Below, one piece after another: positions 50,931 through 58,911 of a DNA stretch of 64,000 nt; within the stretch, counting starts at the first letter, position 1, and the number at the start of each line of letters is the position of its first letter. The notes beneath the pieces are model-generated. The model made no database searches, was not told where the DNA came from, and saw only the letters and a program-made list of their open reading frames with translations. The position numbers and the translations under genes were made by a program. The stretch comes from an uncultured Clostridia bacterium (lineage in GTDB: Bacteria > Bacillota > Clostridia > Christensenellales > Aristaeellaceae): the NCBI GenBank assembly GCA_947565865.1, contig CANOHT010000014.1:1-64000 (forward strand). Reading direction: 5' to 3'.

Positions 50931-52127
50931 ATGTCACGCGGACAAGTCCGACCGCGGCGCTTATGGCGCGGCAGTTCGGGGCATCGGCAACCGTCCCCGG
51001 AGCCTACCGGCGAAAGACGCCGCGCAAGTCGCTCACGCTGCCGGCGCTGTGGGCTTGTTTCTCGTCCCGGCCCGCTCCACCGCCTCATCCGTCAGGCGAT
51101 GACGCGCCTTCGGACAAGCCGTCCGATCTCGCGCCTTCTGCGGGATAAGAGCATCATTGAACGTCGTTTCCACAAGAAGCGTTACAGGCGCTATATCCTG
51201 CGCGGCGAGGGGCAATCCGCCCGCCCGGGATCCGCCCTCATGCTGGCCTTCCTGAGCCTGACGGCCCTCTACTGCGCCGTCAGGCTGACAGTTTACGGTT
51301 TGGACGCCTACCGCGCGCATCAGGCCTCCGCGATGCTGCGGCAAATCTACTATGAGGAGGAGCCCACAGCGGCGCCCCCCGCCACACCGTCCCCCGCCCC
51401 CCTCTGGACATTGGCGCCCGCGGCGGCGGACATCTCCATGCCCACGCCGGAGCCGACGCCCGAGACCCGGCTGCGGCTCACAGGCTATCCGGACAATCCC
51501 GACGGCCATATCAGTCAGCGGTTTGAGAAGCTGCGCCGCCAGAACGAGGACATCGTGGGCTGGCTGCGTATTGACGGGGCCCTTGAGGAGGCCGTGGTGC
51601 AAAGGGACAACGTTTACTACTTGAATCGGAATTACTGCGGCTATCACAACGTCAACGGCGCGATTTTCCTGGAAGAAACCTGCGATCTGAGCGTCCGCCC
51701 CTACACGCTGATGCTCTATGGCCATAACATGAAAAGCGGCGCGATGTTCGGCGGGCTGAGAAATTATGAAAGCCTGGCCTATTATCAGAAGAATCCCTTC
51801 ATCACCTTTGATACCGCCTATGAGGGCGGGCGGTATGTGGTTTTCTCCGTAGCCATGATTAGCCTGAACCCGCGCAGCCGAAGCTACATCGATTTTTCCA
51901 AGCTGAATTCGTCCATCATCTCCTGCCGGGAGGACGCACTGACGGCACTGCGAAAAGTCTCTGTTTACGCCGTCGGTCTGGATGTGACAGCCCGGGATCA
52001 GCTGCTCCTGCTGATTACCTGCGCCAGCGACGACGCGGAAAGGCGCGTTATTGCCGCGCGGCGCATCCGGGAGGACGAAAGCGAGAGCGCGCTAATGTCC
52101 GTCATTCACAGCGCGCGGAAGCGATAG
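50931..52127 (+). CDS. srtB: Class B sortase with basic N-terminal extension
   Basis: 398 residues. The sortase domain is class B-like: catalytic His265 in LYGHNMKSG, Cys364 in LLLITCASDD and Arg371/372 in ERRVIAARRI, with the SrtB-type insertion around NFLEE-like strands (NGAIFLEET) and FITFDTAYEGGRYVVFS. A transmembrane helix lies at about 102-124. The preceding 100 residues are strikingly Arg-rich (RRLWRGSSGHRQ, RRRASRSRCRRCG, HKKRYRRYIL), an unusually long basic cytoplasmic tail for a sortase. The linker between helix and domain is Pro/Ala/Thr-rich. ATG 50931 follows GGGAGGCGGCGAT. It lies directly behind the MPATG protein and probably anchors it. Confidence 0.93.
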   Translation: MSRGQVRPRRLWRGSSGHRQPSPEPTGERRRASRSRCRRCGLVSRPGPLHRLIRQAMTRLRTSRPISRLLRDKSIIERRFHKKRYRRYILRGEGQSARPGSALMLAFLSLTALYCAVRLTVYGLDAYRAHQASAMLRQIYYEEEPTAAPPATPSPAPLWTLAPAAADISMPTPEPTPETRLRLTGYPDNPDGHISQRFEKLRRQNEDIVGWLRIDGALEEAVVQRDNVYYLNRNYCGYHNVNGAIFLEETCDLSVRPYTLMLYGHNMKSGAMFGGLRNYESLAYYQKNPFITFDTAYEGGRYVVFSVAMISLNPRSRSYIDFSKLNSSIISCREDALTALRKVSVYAVGLDVTARDQLLLLITCASDDAERRVIAARRIREDESESALMSVIHSARKR

Positions 52128-52180
52128 CCTGCAGATCCCTCCGGCAGGCATGACTTTTAACCCGGATATGGGGATGAGGA

Positions 52181-52209
52181 TTGCTTTCCTATATCAAATA
52201 CGTTATAAT
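52181..52209 (+). promoter_or_regulatory. Promoter of HD-GYP gene
   Basis: TTGCTT (52181-52186), 17 bases, TATAAT (52204-52209). A weak stem GCCTGC/GCAGGC at about 52130-52153 may end the sortase transcript just before it. Confidence 0.7.
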
Positions 52210-52272
52210 GATATTGTGTTGGCTTTTTTAAGCATACAGCCGCCCGATCACCCTGACAAGGAATGAAGCGCC

Positions 52273-54171
52273 ATGAATGAGTTACAGCAGCACTACCTGG
52301 ATAATGTCCGCAGGGCCCGGCAATTCGTTAAGGTCATTTATTCCCCCGATTTGGATGAGGACGCGCTTGTACAGGCTGTGACGGACAACGCGCGGGCTCA
52401 GTCCGCCATCAAGGCGGAAAACGACGCGCTGCTGCGCGACCCGGCCATGGGGGTATCCCTTCCGCTGGATCAGCTCTCCCAGGATCAGCAGGAGAGCATC
52501 GAGGACTTCGCCCAGCACCTGGCCTATTTCATGCGCCAGGAGGATAACACCCTCAGCCACCTGCTTCACCGCCGCCTGCTGGAAAAGGCCCGACAGCAGG
52601 GAAATCTGGACGATCAGATCAAGCAATCCTACTTCTGCGGGCTGACGCTGTACTACCTGAATAAAACAAGCATGCATTACCATATCAACCTATTCACCAA
52701 GCAGGTTCGGGAATACTTCGCCTTTGGCGGCGCTTACCTGGATCGTCTGGAGGATTTTGCCCCCGAAACCCAAAGCTACATCATCCGCTCCTTTGGCAAC
52801 ATCCGCTTGGGCTATGACGCGCTTTCCGATGCCGACAGCACTTACTATGCCGCCAATGAGGACGAGCATGAGGAATGCATGCGTATCACGCTGGCGCTTC
52901 CGGGGATCTTTTCTGATCCCGCGCTGCAGGCCAAGGCGCCGCAGTTCAACTGGACAGCTTGTCTCGCCAGTGTTCACCTCAACGTGACCACTTATCTGAC
53001 CTTGCTGCGGCAGAAAAAGCATCTGGAGCTGACCGAGCCCATTTACCAAAGCGCCTGCTACATCCGCGACCACGCCCTTCAGAACGGCCCCAGTACGGAG
53101 GCGGTTCTGAAGCCCAGCTTCCAGTACATTTACATGGCCGCCAGCTACCATGCTGGGCGCTGCACCCTGGATGAGCTGCTGCACTTCCTGTACGAGCAGT
53201 GCATTCACGCCGCGCCCGACCGCTATGACCCGGATTCCTTCTGGGATAATGTTTACTGCTGTTACTATTTCTTCGCCTATTACAGCGACTTCGCCCAGCA
53301 CACGCCGGAGGGCGACCAATGTGTCGATCGCCTGCTGCTGCAGATGCGGCGCTACGTCAGCGGCATTCCCATCAACGAATACCTCTCCACCTTCACCCAG
53401 ATTCTGGGCAAAGGCTTCTCCACCCTGCCGCACCAGAATGACACCGTTAACCAGCAGCTATTGTATCACCTGCTGGACTTCCATCCACCGACGTTCATCC
53501 ACAGCCAGATGGTTTCGCGTCTCGCCTGCCTGCTGATGACCGCCCTGATGGATCTGAACCCCGAGTACATCGTACAGCACAGCGACTATGCCACGGTGGA
53601 GGACGTTCGGCTGCACCGTGAGGAAATTCTCAGCCTCACCGAGCAATGCGGCCAATTCCATGACATCGGCAAAATCCTCATCATTGACATCATCGGTCAA
53701 TACAGCCGCCGCCTGTTTGACGAAGAGTTCAAGCTAATTCAGGAGCATCCCTACATTGGCTACACGACGCTGAACCTTTACCCGTCCACCAAGGCCTACG
53801 CGCAGGCCGCCATGGGGCACCACTGCTTCTACAACGAACAGGGCGGATATCCCGCCTGCTATCGGCGCACCGATGACCTGAACCAGATTATCATCGACCT
53901 TCTGACCATTGCCGACAGCATGGACGCAGCCACGGACAACATCGGCCGCAACTACGCCAAGGGCATTACCCTGGAGCAGCTGCTGAAGGAATTCCAGGCG
54001 GAAAGCGGCGTCCGATACGCGCCCTTTGCCGTGGCGCTCCTTGAGCATCCGGCCGTCCTCAAGGAAGCGGGGCAGATTCTCTCCGTGGCCCGCAGGCAAA
54101 TTTACCGAGATGTCTATGGTTCCAGGGAGACCATCGCCCAGGCCAGTTCCCCGCCCGTGGAACCTACCTAA
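52273..54171 (+). CDS. HD-GYP domain protein with long helical sensor region
   Basis: 632 residues, no signal peptide or membrane helix. The C-terminal 230 residues are an HD-GYP domain: FIHSQMV, His463-Asp464 in CGQFHDIGKILIIDII, EHPYIGYTTLNLYP, GHHCFYNEQGGYP with Gly-Tyr-Pro at 525-527, and IADSMDAATDNIGR. HD-GYP enzymes usually cleave cyclic di-GMP. The N-terminal 400 residues are predicted helical with TPR-like character (QDQQESIEDFAQHLAYFMRQE, SFWDNVYCCYYFFAYYSDFA) and no recognisable sensor family. No GGDEF protein lies nearby. The AAGGA upstream is moderate. Motility or surface regulation is an inference from the sortase neighbourhood. Confidence 0.9.
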   Translation: MNELQQHYLDNVRRARQFVKVIYSPDLDEDALVQAVTDNARAQSAIKAENDALLRDPAMGVSLPLDQLSQDQQESIEDFAQHLAYFMRQEDNTLSHLLHRRLLEKARQQGNLDDQIKQSYFCGLTLYYLNKTSMHYHINLFTKQVREYFAFGGAYLDRLEDFAPETQSYIIRSFGNIRLGYDALSDADSTYYAANEDEHEECMRITLALPGIFSDPALQAKAPQFNWTACLASVHLNVTTYLTLLRQKKHLELTEPIYQSACYIRDHALQNGPSTEAVLKPSFQYIYMAASYHAGRCTLDELLHFLYEQCIHAAPDRYDPDSFWDNVYCCYYFFAYYSDFAQHTPEGDQCVDRLLLQMRRYVSGIPINEYLSTFTQILGKGFSTLPHQNDTVNQQLLYHLLDFHPPTFIHSQMVSRLACLLMTALMDLNPEYIVQHSDYATVEDVRLHREEILSLTEQCGQFHDIGKILIIDIIGQYSRRLFDEEFKLIQEHPYIGYTTLNLYPSTKAYAQAAMGHHCFYNEQGGYPACYRRTDDLNQIIIDLLTIADSMDAATDNIGRNYAKGITLEQLLKEFQAESGVRYAPFAVALLEHPAVLKEAGQILSVARRQIYRDVYGSRETIAQASSPPVEPT

Positions 54172-54234
54172 CGTCATTCCGCGGTGAAGGCACCGCCACT
54201 AAGGCGCATCGCGCCCATAAAAGGAGCAAGCAGC

Positions 54235-54507
54235 ATGACAAAAGCACTGATTTCCGTCACCGGCCTGGACGCGACAGGCATTATTGCCAAGGTAGCCACC
54301 AAGCTCAGCGAGATGAACATCAACATTCTCGACATCACCCAAACCATTCTGGACGGCTACTTCACCATGATGATGGTGGTGGACCTGGACGGCGCGCACA
54401 TGGAGTTTTCCCGCATTGACGAGGCGCTGCAGCCCGTGCGTGACGAAATGAAGATGACCATTCACATGCAGCGCATGGACATTTTCGACGCCATGCACCG
54501 CATCTAA
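54235..54507 (+). CDS. ACT-domain protein (UPF0237)
   Basis: 90 residues: a single ACT-like ferredoxin fold, ALISVTGLDATGIIAKVATKLSEMNINILDITQTILDGYFTMMMVVDL, then a C-terminal helix and HMQRMDIFDAMHRI. The family accompanies UPF0210 genes, as it does here across 288 bases; it is thought to bind an amino acid or another small ligand. The ATG at 54235 is preceded by AAGGAGC; frames continuing upstream contain no other good site. Confidence 0.93.
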   Translation: MTKALISVTGLDATGIIAKVATKLSEMNINILDITQTILDGYFTMMMVVDLDGAHMEFSRIDEALQPVRDEMKMTIHMQRMDIFDAMHRI

Positions 54508-54585
54508 TTCGCCCAAACAGCTTACGTCACTCTGGCGGGAGGGCTTCGCCCCATATCATCGCAGACTTCCCTGGTTGCCCATGGC

Positions 54586-54711
54586 TCCCGGCCGGGAAGT
54601 CCTGTAAGGATGCTTTTTCTCACGATAAGCACAAAAACAGACGCGCATGCCGTCCGTTTTTGATGAACAGTCTCGACCCGCTGCCCTCCGACACCTCCCA
54701 GGGCTTTTTCG
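54586..54711 (+). repeat. Dispersed intergenic repeat, copy C
   Basis: Shares the central and right-hand blocks with copies A and B: CCCGGCCGG, GTAAGGATGC, GTCCGTTTTTGATGAACAGTC and CCTCCGACACCTCCCA followed by GGGCTTTTTCG (54685-54711). The left hairpin and TGTACGCCCTC block of A and B are absent; 54530-54585 instead carries a GGGC-TTC-GCCC stem. It lies between the ACT and UPF0210 genes, in the same orientation as them. Confidence 0.75.
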
Positions 54712-54795
54712 CCCGCGAAAGAATGGCTCGTCTTGCTTTTTGTCCGATAAGCACATAGCGTCCTTTCGCACATTACACCAAGGAGTGAAATCCAT

Positions 54796-56142
54796 ATGAT
54801 CGAAACAGGCGAGATTCTCCAAACGATGCGCATGATCCAGGAGGAAAACTTCGACATCCGCACCATTACCCTGGGCATTAATCTGCTGGACTGCTCCCAT
54901 CCCGACGCCGAGGAGTGCGGCCGCAGGGTCTACGATAAGATCTGCCGCGTGGCCCGCAACCATGTCCGCACCGGCGAGGCCATCGAGCGGGAGCTGGGCA
55001 TCCCCATCGTGAACAAGCGCATTTCCGTGACCCCCGTCAGCCTGATCTGCCAGGCGGATCCCCGCCCCATTGCCCGGGCGCTGGATCAGGCCGCCCGCGA
55101 GATGGGCGTCAACTTCCTGGGCGGCTATTCAGCGCTGATGCACAAGGGCGCGACCCAGGCCGACGAGCGTCTGCTGGCCTCCATCCCCGAGGTGATGGCC
55201 ACCACCGAGCTGCTCTGCTCTTCGGTGAACGTGGGCAGCACCCGCGCCGGCATCAACATGAACGCCGTGCGGGAGATGGGCGAAATCATCAAGAAAACCG
55301 CCGCCATGACAGCCGACCGGGACAGCCTGGGCTGCGCCAAGCTGGTGGTCTTTGCCAACGCCGTGGAGGACAACCCCTTCATGGCAGGCGCTTTCTGCGG
55401 CGTGGGCGAGCCGGAATGCGTCATCAATGTGGGCGTTTCGGGCCCCGGCGTGGTGAAGAAAGCGCTGGAATCCGTCAAAGGCCAGCCCTTTGACGTGGTG
55501 GCGGAGACCATCAAGCGCACCGCCTTTAAGATCACCCGCGTGGGCCAGCTGGTAGCCCGGGAGGCCTCCCAGCGGATGGGGATTCCCTTCGGCATCGTGG
55601 ATCTTTCCCTGGCCCCTACCCCGGCCCGGGGCGACAGCGTGGCCCACATTCTCACCGAAATGGGCCTGGAAATGGCGGGAGCCCCCGGCACCACCGCCGC
55701 CCTGGCCCTGCTCAACGACGCCGTGAAGAAGGGCGGTGTGATGGCCTCCAACCATGTGGGCGGCCTCAGCGGCGCCTTCATCCCCGTCAGCGAGGACATC
55801 GGCATGATCGAGGCGGCCTCCAGCGGCGCCCTCTCCCTGGAAAAGCTGGAAGCCATGACCTGCGTGTGCTCCGTGGGTCTGGATATGATTGCCATTCCAG
55901 GCGACACCAGCGCCGCCGCCATTTCCGGCATCATCGCGGATGAGGCCGCCATCGGCATGGTGAACAACAAGACCACCGCCGTACGCGTCATCCCCGCGGT
56001 GGGCAAAAAGGCTGGCGACACGGTGGAATTCGGCGGCCTGCTGGGCTACGCGCCCGTCATGCCTGTCAACACCTTCCGCAACGAGGATTTCATCGCCCGG
56101 GGCGGCCGGATTCCTGCGCCGCTGCACTCCCTCAGAAACTGA
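54796..56142 (+). CDS. UPF0210/PFL family protein (DUF711)
   Basis: 448 residues. The whole length matches the UPF0210 (PFL-like, DUF711) family, whose members share a pyruvate-formate-lyase-like barrel but lack the catalytic cysteines: MIETGEILQTMRMIQEENFDIRTITLGINLLDCS, the VNVGSTRAGINMNAVREMG segment, NAVEDNPFMAGAFCGVGEPEC, the Gly-rich GVSGPGVVKKALE and the C-terminal NTFRNEDFIARGGRIPAPLHS. Biological role is not established. AAGGAG precedes the ATG. It is paired with the ACT protein as in other Clostridia. Confidence 0.95.
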   Translation: MIETGEILQTMRMIQEENFDIRTITLGINLLDCSHPDAEECGRRVYDKICRVARNHVRTGEAIERELGIPIVNKRISVTPVSLICQADPRPIARALDQAAREMGVNFLGGYSALMHKGATQADERLLASIPEVMATTELLCSSVNVGSTRAGINMNAVREMGEIIKKTAAMTADRDSLGCAKLVVFANAVEDNPFMAGAFCGVGEPECVINVGVSGPGVVKKALESVKGQPFDVVAETIKRTAFKITRVGQLVAREASQRMGIPFGIVDLSLAPTPARGDSVAHILTEMGLEMAGAPGTTAALALLNDAVKKGGVMASNHVGGLSGAFIPVSEDIGMIEAASSGALSLEKLEAMTCVCSVGLDMIAIPGDTSAAAISGIIADEAAIGMVNNKTTAVRVIPAVGKKAGDTVEFGGLLGYAPVMPVNTFRNEDFIARGGRIPAPLHSLRN

Positions 56143-56161
56143 CACGCCGCGCCCGGCGCTC

Positions 56162-56198
56162 ATTCGCCCTTTCCATATGGGGAGGGGCGAATTTTTTT
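56162..56198 (+). terminator. UPF0210 gene terminator
   Basis: ATTCGCCC (56162-56169) pairs with GGGCGAAT (56185-56192), followed by seven T residues. Confidence 0.9.
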
Positions 56199-56230
56199 GC
56201 CATTTGCTTTTCCAATGGGGGATTTTATGG

Positions 56231-56236
56231 TATACT
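56231..56236 (+). promoter_or_regulatory. Probable obg operon -10
   Basis: TATACT preceded by TGG (extended -10). The -35 at 17 bases (TTTTCC) is poor. It gives a leader of about 46 bases. Confidence 0.5.
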
Positions 56237-56289
56237 AAGGAAACGCCATGGCGCCTGACGCCATGGGAGAACAGTAATCGGAGGATTCC

Positions 56290-57561
56290 ATGGGCAATTT
56301 TGTGGATCATGTGAAAATCACGGCCAAGGCCGGCAACGGCGGCAACGGCAGCATGTCCTTCCATCGTGAAAAGTACGTCCTCAACGGCGGGCCTGACGGC
56401 GGGGACGGAGGCAACGGCGGCGACGTGCTGCTCTATGCCGACCCCAATATGCACACCCTGCTGGATTTCCGCTTCAAGACCAAATATACCGCGGAAAACG
56501 GCGGCGACGGCAGCGGAAACCGCTGCACCGGCAAGCGCGGAGCCGACCTGGTCATCAAGGTGCCCGTGGGGACAGTGCTCCGTGAGGAAACCACCGGCGC
56601 GGTGGTGGCGGACATGGACAAGCCCGGCCAGACCCGGCGCATTCTTCGCGGAGGGCGCGGCGGCTGGGGCAACCAGCACTTCGCGACCCCCACGCGGCAG
56701 GCTCCGAATTTCGCCAAGCCCGGGGTCAAAACGGAGATTCACACCTTCCTCATGGAGCTTAAAACCATCGCGGACGTGGGCCTGGTGGGCTATCCCAACG
56801 TGGGCAAAAGCACCATCCTGTCCGTTGTGACCAGCGCCCGGCCGAAGATCGGCAACTACCACTTCACCACCTTGACCCCGAATCTGGGCATCGTCCGCCG
56901 CCATGGCAAGGACATCGTGCTGGCAGACATACCCGGTCTCATTGAGGGGGCGGCGGAAGGCGCGGGGCTGGGACACGACTTCCTGCGCCATGTGGAGCGC
57001 ACCCGGCTGCTGCTGCATGTGGTGGACATCGCCGGCAGTGAAGGGCGCGACCCCATTGAGGACTTCGACCAGATCAACCGGGAACTGGCAGGCTACGGCG
57101 AATTGGCCCAGCGACCGCAGATCGTGGTCTGCAACAAGACCGATCTGCCGGACGCCGAGGAAAACATCGCCCGGATGAAGGCCCATGTCGCCTCCCTGGG
57201 CTACCCGGTCTTCGCCGTCAGCGCCGCCACCCATCAGGGCTTCGATCCCCTGCTGGACGCCGCCGCCAACCTGCTGGAATCCCTGCCCCCCATTGTTCAC
57301 TTTGAGGAGGAGGTTGACCTGGAAGAGCCCGCCGTCAAGCCCGACGCCTTTGAGGTGCGGCGGGACGGCGAGGTTTACGAGGTGGTTGGCCCGTCCATGG
57401 AGCGCCTGCTGGATTCTGTCAACTTTGACGATGAGGAATCCATGAACTGGTTCCATCGCACCCTGCGCCGCTGGAGTGTTATTGACGCGCTGCGCCAGGC
57501 CGGCGCCCAGGAGGGCGATACCGTCCGCATCATCGACATGGAATTCGATTTCATCGAATAA
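56290..57561 (+). CDS. obg: Obg/CgtA GTPase
   Basis: 423 residues, full length. The glycine-rich N-terminal Obg fold (GNGGNGSMSFHREKYVLNGGPDGGDGGNGG) covers residues 1-155. The G domain has P-loop GYPNVGKST at 167-175, DIPGLIEGAAEGAGLG, and NKTD (VVCNKTDLP). A C-terminal OCT domain ends EVRRDGEVYEVVGPSMERLL to MEFDFIE. Obg binds the 50S subunit and links ribosome assembly to growth and, in spore formers, sporulation. It heads a tight operon with the acetyltransferase, yhbY, the glycosylase and the APH-like kinase. Confidence 0.97.
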   Translation: MGNFVDHVKITAKAGNGGNGSMSFHREKYVLNGGPDGGDGGNGGDVLLYADPNMHTLLDFRFKTKYTAENGGDGSGNRCTGKRGADLVIKVPVGTVLREETTGAVVADMDKPGQTRRILRGGRGGWGNQHFATPTRQAPNFAKPGVKTEIHTFLMELKTIADVGLVGYPNVGKSTILSVVTSARPKIGNYHFTTLTPNLGIVRRHGKDIVLADIPGLIEGAAEGAGLGHDFLRHVERTRLLLHVVDIAGSEGRDPIEDFDQINRELAGYGELAQRPQIVVCNKTDLPDAEENIARMKAHVASLGYPVFAVSAATHQGFDPLLDAAANLLESLPPIVHFEEEVDLEEPAVKPDAFEVRRDGEVYEVVGPSMERLLDSVNFDDEESMNWFHRTLRRWSVIDALRQAGAQEGDTVRIIDMEFDFIE

Positions 57562-57573
57562 GGAGGCGCCGCT

Positions 57574-58083
57574 ATGCCTGTCCTGGAAACCCCGCGCCTC
57601 CTGCTCCGCCCCCTTCAGCCTGACGACGCGGAAGCCGCCTTCCGTTGGTGCGGCGATCCCGCCGTCAATCGCTACATGCGCTATGCGCTGTACCAGCGGG
57701 CGGAAGATATCATTCCCTGGCTGGAAGAGGCTGCCGCGAGCCCCTATGAATTCGGCTTTGTCCGCCGGGCGGACGGACTGCTCATCGGCAGCGGCGGCGT
57801 TACCCCCGGGGATGCGGAAAACGAGCCATGGGAGCTGGGCTACAACCTTCGCCGGGACTGCTGGGGCCATGGGTATGCCACCGAGGCTGCCATGGCGATG
57901 CTTGATTACGCCAGGAAAACTTTCGGCATCCGTGATTTCATCGCCTACCACGCCAAAGCCAATCCCGCCTCCGGTCGGGTGATGGAAAAGTGCGGCTTCC
58001 TTTACCAGCATGACGGCGAATACAGCCGTTTTGACGGCAGCGAAACCTTTCCCGCCCGCTTTTATACCCTGCGAATCAACTGA
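57574..58083 (+). CDS. GNAT acetyltransferase (RimJ/RimL-like)
   Basis: 169 residues. The acetyl-CoA fold is read from LETPRLLLRPLQPDDAEAAFRWCGDPAVNRYM, the strand WELGYNLRRDCWGHGYATEAAMAMLDYA with the R-x-x-G-x-A-T loop, and AKANPASGRVMEKCGFLYQHDGEYSRFD. Relatives acetylate ribosomal proteins or small amines. AAGGAGGCGCCGCT precedes the ATG, which begins 12 bases after obg. Confidence 0.92.
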   Translation: MPVLETPRLLLRPLQPDDAEAAFRWCGDPAVNRYMRYALYQRAEDIIPWLEEAAASPYEFGFVRRADGLLIGSGGVTPGDAENEPWELGYNLRRDCWGHGYATEAAMAMLDYARKTFGIRDFIAYHAKANPASGRVMEKCGFLYQHDGEYSRFDGSETFPARFYTLRIN

Positions 58084-58102
58084 CATAAGGAGAAAACAGC
58101 AG

Positions 58103-58390
58103 ATGACCAGCAAGCAGCGCGCCATGCTCCGCGGCATGGCCAACACCATGGAAACCATCCTCTACATCGGCAAGGACGGGGTTGTTCCCGGCGTCATTCA
58201 GCAGGCTGACGATGCCCTGGAGGCCCGTGAGCTCATCAAGGGCTGCGTTCAGCAGGGCGCGCCCCTCACTGCTCGGGAAGCCGTCACGGCCCTGTGTGAA
58301 GCCCTGGGCGCTGAGCCGGTGCAGTGCATCGGCCGCCGTTTTGTCATGTACCGCCCCAGCACCGAGAACCCCCGCATCGTGCTGGAATGA
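58103..58390 (+). CDS. yhbY: YhbY (CRM domain) RNA-binding protein
   Basis: 95 residues, one CRS1-YhbY (CRM) domain. The conserved helix and loop LRGMANTMETILYIGKDGVVPGVIQQADDALEARELIKGCV includes the GxxG RNA-contact loop (IGKDG), and GAEPVQCIGRRFVMYRPS closes the domain. YhbY associates with the large-subunit precursor and is often next to obg, as here. The start follows AAGGAGAAAACAGC. Confidence 0.95.
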   Translation: MTSKQRAMLRGMANTMETILYIGKDGVVPGVIQQADDALEARELIKGCVQQGAPLTAREAVTALCEALGAEPVQCIGRRFVMYRPSTENPRIVLE

Positions 58391-58413
58391 CGCAGAGCGG
58401 AGGCTATATCGCC

Positions 58414-58911
58414 ATGGAAACCCATGTCGCTCACCCCTTTCCGCCCGTCGTGGGCCCCCGCAGCCACACCCTGATCCTGGGCAGCTTTCCTTCGGTCAAG
58501 TCCCGGGAGCAGGGCTTTTTCTATGGGCATCCCCGCAACCGCTTTTGGCCCCTGCTGGCGGCGATTTACGGTGAGGATGTTCCCGACCACATTCCCGATA
58601 AGCAAGCTCTGATCCTGCGCCACGGCCTTGCCCTGTGGGATGTCATTGCGTCCTGCACCATTACCGGCTCCTCTGATGCCTCCATCAAAGACGCGCGTCC
58701 CGTGGACATCCTCCGGATCACCGACCAGGCTCATATCCGCCGGGTTCTTTGCAACGGCGCCTTGGCCGGAAAGCTCTATCAGCGCTATCTGGCTGACGCG
58801 CTGGCCCTGCCTGCCATCGTTCTGCCCTCCACCAGCCCCGCCAACGCCGCCTGGTCGCTGCCGCGTCTGGCGGAAGTTTGGCGCAGCGCCCTGGAGGTGG
58901 AAGCATGCTGA
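58414..58911 (+). CDS. Mismatch (hypoxanthine/uracil) DNA glycosylase, Mug-like
   Basis: 165 residues. Family blocks of the UDG fold: HTLILGSFPSVKSREQGFFYGHPRNRFWPLLAAIYG (motif A and the substrate pocket), LALWDVIASCTITGSSDASI and the C-terminal VLPSTSPANAAWSLPRL, which matches the S-x-S-P-A-N/R motif of this subfamily. It should excise deaminated bases such as hypoxanthine or uracil. Start: ATG 58414 with GGAGG upstream, or ATG 58387 overlapping the yhbY stop (ATGA). It overlaps the kinase gene by seven bases. Confidence 0.9.
   Translation: METHVAHPFPPVVGPRSHTLILGSFPSVKSREQGFFYGHPRNRFWPLLAAIYGEDVPDHIPDKQALILRHGLALWDVIASCTITGSSDASIKDARPVDILRITDQAHIRRVLCNGALAGKLYQRYLADALALPAIVLPSTSPANAAWSLPRLAEVWRSALEVEAC

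Noticed and set aside
55129..58158. A 1009-codon minus-strand open frame opposite the UPF0210 gene, obg and the acetyltransferase
   Set aside because: It is a shadow of GC-rich coding DNA. The plus-strand proteins are recognised families with proper starts, and the antisense product is low-complexity with no family features.
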